From: Cryptomeria japonica
Lineage: Eukaryota; Streptophyta; Pinopsida; Cupressales; Cupressaceae
Direction of reading: 5' to 3'
Assembly (NCBI RefSeq): GCF_030272615.1
Contig: NC_081406.1
Location: 210,774,997 to 210,838,996 of the forward strand
DNA: 64,000 bases
Within the stretch, counting starts at the first letter, position 1. Every line of letters begins with the position of its first letter. Below are positions 57,529 through 64,000 of the stretch, piece after piece. The translations under genes and the position numbers were made by a program. The notes beneath the pieces were generated by a model. That model worked only from the letters and a program-made list of their open reading frames with translations. It was not told where the DNA came from and did not search any database.

Positions 57529-58728
57529 TGTTGCATTGATGTTTGTCATTGATGTCAACACTAGCTTATTTGGTTGTCTACCGGATTTTGATAGAGCAGT
57601 TGGACTTTGATGATGATCAGGAGATTTATCTCTGGTATATTTCGATTGGTGGAATTGGTTTGGTTCAGTCATTCATGTGGTTCAAATGCTTGTCACATTC
57701 AGTTGTTTTGGGATATGTTGATTCGGAAGCTATCATATGTTCTAGTAAGCCTTTTGGTTACCGGTAAGGGTTCTACCGACAAAGCTTCATTGAAGATCTT
57801 TTGATGAATTCAATAAGTGGTGTTGGTGTGACTTCTAGAAGGTTTTCAGGATGCTGATGGTTATCGTGTTTGTGTTCCAGTTGATTGGTGGTATTTCATT
57901 TGGCTTATGGCGACCTATTTTAGGTCTAGTGTTATTCTGCTAGGTTATGGATTGGTTTATGTAACGTGTCAATGGATGCTCCCGATGCGTTACCGGTTGG
58001 ATTTATTGTTTGGTTAATGTTGGTTCGGTCTTAGGCTGACTTGGTTTATCATTGGTTTTCGGGTTTATGTAATGGATTTATTATATTATCTTTTAGGTGG
58101 CTGACCTACTTGTTTAGGTCTCAGGTTGGTATAAATATGATATAAGATCTCTTTGTAGATTGTGGCATGTGGTATGGGGTTAAGGATTATCTGTGTGTGA
58201 ATAAAGTTATAATCATATGTAGAAGGTTTGGTCGATCATAGGTGATCGAATTAGGTTTGTGTAAGAGGTTTTAGACCTCCGATATTGAGCTTAACCGGAA
58301 CTATACTCAAGCATAGGAGATGTTATTCTTGGAGTTTATTCTTATTTCCATAGTGTAGTCTGGATTTCTTTTGTAGTCAATGAGGCTCCTTTGTGATGAG
58401 CAGTTTGCTCTTGGTTGTTGGTCTTCCTGCATATGCAGGCACCTTATTGTAATCACATGCTTACTGCAAAAGTATTATCTAACTGTGGGTAGGCTTCCCA
58501 ACGTGTTTTTTCCCTTAACTGATTTTTCCATGTACAAATCTTGGTGGTATGTGTTGTGGATGCATGGAATTTGAATTATGGTTTATGTTTGTGCTTAATT
58601 GATATATCTACTATTTTGGTATTTGGTTTATGCATTCTGGTAAAAGGTTTTGTGTGCTTAAAGTTTCATAATTTGTTAACAATTGATTCACCCCCCCCCC
58701 CCTCAGTTGTTCACCGATTATCCAAACA
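57529..58728 (+). repeat. 5' LTR of copia element I
   Basis: This 1200-bp LTR begins TGTTGCATTGATG with GTCATTGATGTCAACA downstream, has TATAAATA at 58130-58137, a C run near 58690 and the end TATCCAAACA. It shares this layout with D (20242-21317) and the antisense solo LTR E. Only one LTR is present, so the start is set by the TG and by homology. Confidence 0.8.
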
Positions 58729-58746
58729 ATTAGTATCAGAGCTTGG
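58729..58746 (+). other. Primer-binding site of element I
   Basis: AT then TAGTATCAGAGCTTGG follows the LTR end. It is one base (TGG to TAG) away from the initiator-Met type site. The fragment copy at 61826 keeps TGGTATCAGA. Confidence 0.75.
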
Positions 58747-58791
58747 TCCTCTCTACAAAAGCTTAACCACTTGAGGAAGATCCTATGGTGA

Positions 58792-59627
58792 GTAATCATT
58801 CAACTTCAATTTCTTACCAAAATGACAACCCTAGGCTTGAAGGAACAATTTACAGAGTATGGAAACTTTGAATGGAGACTCATATGAGATGTCTTAGCAA
58901 GGAGATTTTGGAGATCACTGAGAAAGGCTATACACCTTATGATATGACATCTAGAAATCCTCCTCTGGTAGACTTGGAGAAGAACATTTAAAATGACTAT
59001 AGATCTAGAGAAGCCCTCTTGAGTGTCCTTTCAAATCATTAGGTAATGGGATTAACGAACAAATCATCTGCATAGGCTATATGGGATAAGTTGGAGACTC
59101 TGAATGAAGGTGACCCTACTGTTAAAATTGCTAAACTTGATGATTACCGGGTAAGTTATGAGAACCTGAGAATGGAGGAAGATGAAATGATTACAACTTT
59201 TATGGAAAGAATTAATGAAATTGTCTTGGGAATTCAATGATGTGGTGGATCTTTTAGCGAAGATGAGATTGTTTCTAAAGTATTGAGAGCTTTGTCATAT
59301 GCTTGCAAGATGAAGGCTACTGCAATTGATGAGATGAGAACTATGTCTAACACTTTTGTTAATAGGGATACTTTGGTTGGAAAGTTATTTGTTTTTGAGC
59401 TTGAAAAATTTGGTCCTCAAGGAGCTGCAAAGACAGATTCTGCATTCAAGGCATCTACATCATCAACCGGCAAGAGTGATTGGAAAGTATTATATGCAAA
59501 GGAACTGGAGGATATGAATAAAGAAGATGAAGATTTTGAAAAACTTGAAGCCCTATTTGCTAGAAGAGTACCTAAAGGTCCGACAAGAAGTAAGTATGAA
59601 GGAAAACTTTCAATGTTTTGCATGTAA
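58792..59627 (+). pseudogene. Gag (element I)
   Basis: The reading starts MVSNHSTSISYQNDNPRLEG and continues with WKL, a stop, METHMRCLSKEILEITEKGY, the usual copia gag opening (LEG.NYxxWK). Stops lie near 58870, 58990 and 59040. From 59283 the frame is open: FVFELEKFGPQGAAKTDSAF and EDMNKEDEDFEKLEALFARR. A frameshift follows near 59600. Confidence 0.82.
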
Positions 59628-59883
59628 TAAGATAGGTCATTTTGCATCTATATGTCCTGAAAGGAATTCAATATTTGAGGAGAAAGCTAGAAGATATTTT
59701 AGGCGTAACCACGATTATCAAAACAAGCATAAGTATAGGAGGAACAAAGACAAATCATGCTACTATGAGGATGAGGAAGGTGTAACTGATGATTTTGATG
59801 ATGAACTGGCGAATGATTCAGCTAGTGGATCCAACAATGGAAAGGAATGGGTATTCTTGTCTATCAAGGAAGATACTACATAA
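59527..59883 (+). pseudogene. Nucleocapsid zinc knuckle (element I)
   Basis: In the next frame CFACNKIGHFASIC at about 59614-59655 has perfect C-x2-C-x4-H-x4-C spacing. It is followed by a basic stretch (RRNHDYQNKHKYRRNKDKS) and an acidic one. The in-frame start is arbitrary; biologically it is the gag C-terminus. Confidence 0.85.
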
Positions 59884-60324
59884 CCTGTCATTCATAATGA
59901 AGAGAAGGCACTTGCTAATAAGTTTTAAGACAAGGATGAATGGGTAATAGACAGTGGTTGTTCACATCATATGACTGGAGATAAAAGAAAGTTTCTATCT
60001 TTGCAAGAATTTGATGGTGGTCTTGTCAAATTTGGAGGTGACAAAACATGCATGATCAGAGGAAGAGGAACTATATCATAAGATGTTAAGAATAAAAATG
60101 ATAATGTTTATTATGTTGAAGGTTTAAGGAATAATATTTTGATTGTAGGTCAGTTGGTGGATAAGGGATTTCAATTACAATTCAAGGATGGAAAATGCAA
60201 AATCATTAACAGATCTGGTTTGGAGATTGCAACTGGTACTCAGACTAAAGGTAACATCTTTCATTTGAACTTCGATGAGAAGACATGTTTGATTGCACAT
60301 ATTAATGAGTTGGATATGGCATAA
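59884..60324 (+). pseudogene. Protease (element I)
   Basis: EWVIDSGCSHHMTGDKRKF at 59938-59994 is the copia protease active site (DSG) and its signature HHMTG. FGGDKTCMIRGRGTIS and NNILIVGQLVDKGFQLQFKD follow. Stops lie near 59928 and 60080. Confidence 0.87.
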
Positions 60325-61200
60325 GAGGTTTTATCATGTGAATTTTGATTTCATTGTAAAGATCAGTTCAACTAAGGCAGCTAGAGATATACCTAAGATT
60401 GTGAAGCCTCATAATTCAGTATGTAAGGAATGTCAAATGGGAAAGCAAGTCAGAATTTCTTTTAAGAGTATTTAAGATAAATCTAATGATGTTCTTGATC
60501 TTATTCATACTGATTTGTGTGGTCCTGCTAGAGTAAGAAGTTTTTAGGGTGATAGATATTTCATGCTAATCATTTATGACTATTCTAGAATGATATGGGT
60601 TACTTTTCAAAGGGAGAAATCTCAAGCCTTTGAAAAGTTCAAGATCTTTAAAGCTATGGTTGAGAAAGAAATAGGATTGAAAATCAAATTCTTAAGACAT
60701 CCAATGAATTTAATAGTTATTGTGAGAAACATGGGATAAGGAGACTGTTGTCTACACCCTGGACACCTCAATAGAATGGTGTTGTGGAAAGAAAGAGCAG
60801 AACTATCCTGGATGTTGCTAGATCTATGATGATGGAAGCTAATTTACCACATATCTACTAGAGAGAAGCTGTGAGCATGATGATATACACATTCAATAAG
60901 TTCATATCAAAGGAGACACTGGTAAGACACCTTATGAGTTATGGTTCGGTCATACACCTACAATTAAGTATTTCATAATCTTTGGTAGTAAATGCTATAT
61001 CAAAAGAGATGATTCCATTGGAAAATTTGATCCTAGATTTGATGAAGGAATATTTCTTTGTTATTCTAATCAAAGAAAAGCATATAGATATTATAACAAA
61101 AGATTGCAGAGAATTGAGGAGAGTGCTAATGTCAAGGTGGATGAGCATAACAGAGGTCAAATTAGAACTTATGAGAGAGATCTAGAAGTGGAAATGGTTA
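60300..61200 (+). pseudogene. Integrase (element I)
   Basis: The zinc-binding part is HKRFYHVNFDFIVKIS (usual WHRRLGHVN) and CKECQMGKQVR. The core starts LDLIHTDLCGPARVRS with the first Asp, and IIYDYSRMIWVTF follows. Frameshifts make the rest (60670-61200) patchy, although the second-Asp area and the usual NG-E segment can be guessed in shifting frames near 60770-60800. The gene is clearly dead. Confidence 0.8.
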
Positions 61201-61739
61201 TAGCTGAACCGATAACACCTATACCGAAATAGAATGTTGAACCAGTTACCCCAGCAGTATCAAAAAATTCAACTTTAACTAAAGATCAGAGCAGGGAATC
61301 GGAAAGTCAAAAGACTCCTCCATATGTAAGGTTGAATCATTCAAAAGATTAGATCATTGGATACAAGAGCAAAGGAGTAATGACAAGAAGAAGGTTGGCA
61401 GCTGAAGAGGTATGTGTAATTTCTCAAATTGAACTGGCATCAGTAGATGAAGCATGTAAAGATGAAAGCTATGGAAGAAGAATCAAATAAGATAAAAAAA
61501 GAACAACACATGGACTTTAGTTCCCTGGCCTAAAAATAAGAATGCTATTGAAACCAAATGGGTTCTTAGGAATAAATTGAATGAAGATGGACAAGTTGTG
61601 AGGAACAAGGCTAGATTTGTTTGTAAAGGATATTCTCAGAAGGAAGGAATTGGTTATGACGAAATTTTCTCTCCGGTAGCTAGGATTGAAGCTGTGAGAT
61701 TATTTCTTGCTTATGATGCACATAAGAACTACAAGGTTT
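61201..61739 (+). pseudogene. Reverse transcriptase, N-terminal part (element I)
   Basis: A linker is followed by TWTLVPWPKNKNAIETKWVL, NKARFVCKGYSQKEGIGYDE, then FSPVARIEAVRLFLAYDAHK. These are canonical copia RT landmarks. The frame reaches NYKV and then hits an inserted LTR-end fragment. Confidence 0.87.
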
Positions 61740-61828
61740 TGTGTTCTTAAAGTTTTATAATCTATTAACAACTAATTCACCCCCCCCCCCCCCCTCTCAG
61801 TTGTTCACTGGTTATCCTAACAATTGGT
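61740..61828 (+). repeat. LTR-end plus primer-site fragment inside RT
   Basis: About 90 bp match 58650-58741, the last part of the element I LTR plus its primer site: 'cttaaagttttataat', a C run, 'ctcagttgttcac' and 'caattggtatcaga'. Both edges share short identity with the RT gene: AAGGTTT on the left (61733-61739) and TATCAGA on the right (61828-61834). Confidence 0.85.
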
Positions 61829-62146
61829 ATCAGATAGATGTTAAGTGTGTATTTTTGAATGGAGATCTTGAAGAGGAAGTTTATATTGAGAAACCTGATA
61901 GTTTTTCACTTTCAGATGACAAAAACATGGTTTGCAGGTTAAGAATAGCTTTATATGGATTGAAGCAAGCACCTAGAGCTTGGTATGCTAGATTGGACAA
62001 ATGTCTTTTGAATCTTGGTTTCACTAAACGTAATGCTGATAGTAATTTATATTATAAGATCATTGATGATGACATATTTATTTTTGAAGTCTTTGTTGAT
62101 CATATCATTTTTGGAGGTGAGGATAAGTTATGTATAGAATTCTCTG
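61829..62146 (+). pseudogene. Reverse transcriptase, C-terminal part (element I)
   Basis: RT continues with QIDVKCVFLNGDLEEEVYIE, LYGLKQAPRAWYARLDKCLL, then [13 protein letters not shown]. The active-site YVDD reads FVDH. The coding sequence stops at EFSD, where the microsatellite begins. Confidence 0.87.
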
Positions 62147-62199
62147 ATACATACATACACACACACACATATGTAGATAGATAGATGTGTGTGTGTGTG

Positions 62200-62276
<77 letters not shown>

Positions 62277-62363
62277 ATATATATATATATATGTATGTAT
62301 ATATATATATATATGTATGTATATATATATATATATATGTATGTATATATATATATATGTATG

Positions 62364-62414
<51 letters not shown>

Positions 62415-62516
62415 GTATATATATACACAAATATGTATATATATATATGTATATATATACACAAATATGTATATATATATATATACACATATGTACACAC
62501 ACACACACACACATAT
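62147..62516. repeat. Compound AT-rich microsatellite
   Basis: ACATACATAC and (CA)n are followed by GATAGATA, (TG)n at about 62187, a long (TA)n, then TATATG units interspersed to about 62480, and (CA)n to 62516. It is largely self-complementary. Open frames on both strands give only Tyr/Ile/Val/Cys/His/Thr repeats and are not genes. Confidence 0.92.
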
Positions 62517-62730
62517 ACCAACCTATATGTGGTCATATTCAAAGATGCACAATAATTTACTATCTATAACTTTACACATGTTTTTATTCATTGAAGAATA
62601 CATGAACATTATTTTATCCATGACATGGGAAATAATATTATCTTTGATTCTATCTCTAGTACATTACCAAGCTTCATATTACACATATAGATGTAGGATT
62701 GATATAATTTTGCACTTAGATGATTATCTG
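62517..62730. other. Unassigned AT-rich segment
   Basis: No gene or element boundary is recognised. It separates the microsatellite from the tandem duplication. Confidence 0.4.
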
Positions 62731-64000
62731 TGTTGAAATGTTTATCTTTAAATTTATTGATTGATATATGTTTAAGATTGCGAACATCATTATCTCACGA
62801 TAAATACTATTTCAAATATATTGTTATACTTTTGTTTATCATTGATATAATTACTAATTTATAGTTATTCAATCAACTAGTCCTAAAGGTGCTTGATAAA
62901 ATTTTCCTAGTTTGGGTTACATGTCATATTACATTATTTTATCATAATTTTAAATATTTATCCAATCTAATTTCATTACAATTTGATTTTAAATTATGAC
63001 AATTATATCAAATTATTAAATAAATCAAACTTGAAAGTCTTAATTGTTGGATATTGTTGGTTATTGTTGCTGCTAGGATATATGTTGTTGTCATTGATGT
63101 CAACATATTCCTGTGATTTGCTCTGGTGTATTTGGGAAGATGTTATGATCTGGTTTTGCAGTTGTGCTTTGTTGATCATTGTTTTGCAGAGCTCAGTATA
63201 TCCTCTGGTATATTTTGGTGTGATCAGATCTTGTGCTAAGATTTTGGGATATTGTTTGAGTTGTTCTTGTGTATCTTTATTTCAGATGGTTTGTGATTTG
63301 GTGCTTCGCAAGTTATCTTTCTTCATGACAATTGTTGTTGTCTGAGTATTTTTGAGTTTCTAATGTTATTTGATAAGTGGTGTTGGTGCAGTTGTTCTTA
63401 TATGTGATTATATCTGTTGAAATGTTTCTTTAAATTTATTGATTGATATATGTTTAAGACTGCAAACATCATTATCTCACGATAAATACTATTTCAAATA
63501 TATTGTTATACTTTTGTTTATCATTGATATAATTACTAATTTATAGTTATTCAATCAACTAGTCCTAAAGGTGCTTGATAAAATTTTCCTAGTTTGGGTT
63601 ACATGTCATATTACATTATTTTATCATAATTTTAAATATTTATCCAATCTAATTTCATTACAATTTGATTTTAAATTATGACAATTATATCAAATTATTA
63701 AATAAATCAAACTTGAAAGTCTTAATTGTTGGATATTGTTGGTTATTGTTGCTGCTAGGATATTTGTTGTTGTCATTGATGTCAACATATTCCTGTGATT
63801 TGCTCTGGTGTATTTGGGAAGATGTTATGATCTGGTTTTGCAGTTGTGCTTTGTTGATCATTGTTTTGCAGAGCTCAGTATATCCTCTGGTATATTTTGG
63901 TGTGATCAGATCTTGTGCTAAGATTTTGGGATATTGTTTGAGTTGTTCTTGTGTATCTTTATTTCAGATGGTTTGTGATTTGGTGCTTCGCAAGTTATCT
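62731..64000 (+). repeat. 682-bp tandem duplication with a copia LTR start
   Basis: Unit one (62731 to about 63414) and unit two (63415 to the window end) are offset by 684 bp at the start and 682 bp later, because of a two-base deletion. Only a handful of single-base differences are visible by eye. Each unit has about 310 bp of AT-rich DNA followed by TGTTGGATATTGTTGG (63045 and about 63727). The latter part resembles the start of the element I LTR, including 'ataagtggtgttggtg' near 63373 against 57809. The reading frame at 62983-63345 is probably chance. Confidence 0.88.

Larger units (their letters stand above)
57529..62146 (+). mobile_element. Ty1/copia element I, 3' end lost
   Basis: The order 5' LTR, initiator-Met-like primer site, gag, zinc knuckle, protease, integrase, RT is that of copia elements. 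The sequence stops inside RT at a microsatellite (62147), so the end of RT, RNase H and the 3' LTR are missing. An LTR-derived fragment lies inside RT at 61740-61828. The target duplication cannot be determined. Confidence 0.88.

Noticed and set aside
57543-57804. A 74-codon plus-strand frame
   Set aside because: It lies in the 5' LTR of copia element I, and the related LTR of D has no matching frame.
62100-62736. Overlapping open frames of 120-183 codons on both strands
   Set aside because: They read through the TA/TG/CA microsatellite; only the first few codons before 62147 belong to a real, truncated RT.

Overview
The window looks like nuclear DNA from a seed plant with a very large, repeat-rich genome. 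A conifer is my best guess, at low confidence. I see no convincing host gene, tRNA, rRNA or CRISPR array. Nearly everything is LTR retrotransposon, in nested layers, and all coding regions carry stops or frameshifts. Open frames over the microsatellites and many short antisense frames are not genes.

Layout. (1) 192-14931: an old antisense copy of a non-autonomous family, here called A. A younger sense copy of the same family (1820-13054, target duplication TCATC) is inserted in it. That copy is in turn split by a minus-strand Ty3/gypsy chromovirus-like element B (5906-10734, duplication CCTTG). Family A encodes only a gag-like protein with a G-patch-like stretch and a zinc-knuckle-like motif. 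(2) 14932-17583: unassigned sequence, a palindromic microsatellite and part of an unknown element starting TGTAATGCCC. (3) 17584-54730: one giant Tat-like Ty3/gypsy element C. I infer two direct LTRs: the 3' copy (48538-54730) is 6193 bp, and the 5' copy (17584-26889) is also 6193 bp once two nested insertions are subtracted. Each LTR holds an array of GC-rich quasi-palindromes and a decayed reading frame of about 1,240 codons for a protein I do not recognise. Nested in C are a copia remnant D (19339-21317), a solo copia-type LTR E (23371-24494), a family-A-like solo LTR F (about 28714-29696) and a chromovirus G (32473-45160). G contains a reverse-oriented Tat-like remnant H (34721-39633). (4) 54731-57528: AT-rich unassigned DNA with a minisatellite. 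(5) 57529-62146: a Ty1/copia element I with 5' LTR, gag, protease, integrase and part of RT; a microsatellite cuts it off. (6) 62517-64000: a 682-bp tandem duplication that includes a copia LTR start.

How the parts fit. Five-base target duplications are visible for A, B, E, G and H, and near-matching ones for C (GGATG/GGAAG) and D (CAAAG/CATAG). Removing A, G or H brings the interrupted reading frame back into register, which fixes the order of events: C before G before H, and old A before young A before B. The most novel part is element C: giant LTRs that carry both an unrecognised coding region and a hairpin-prone repeat array.
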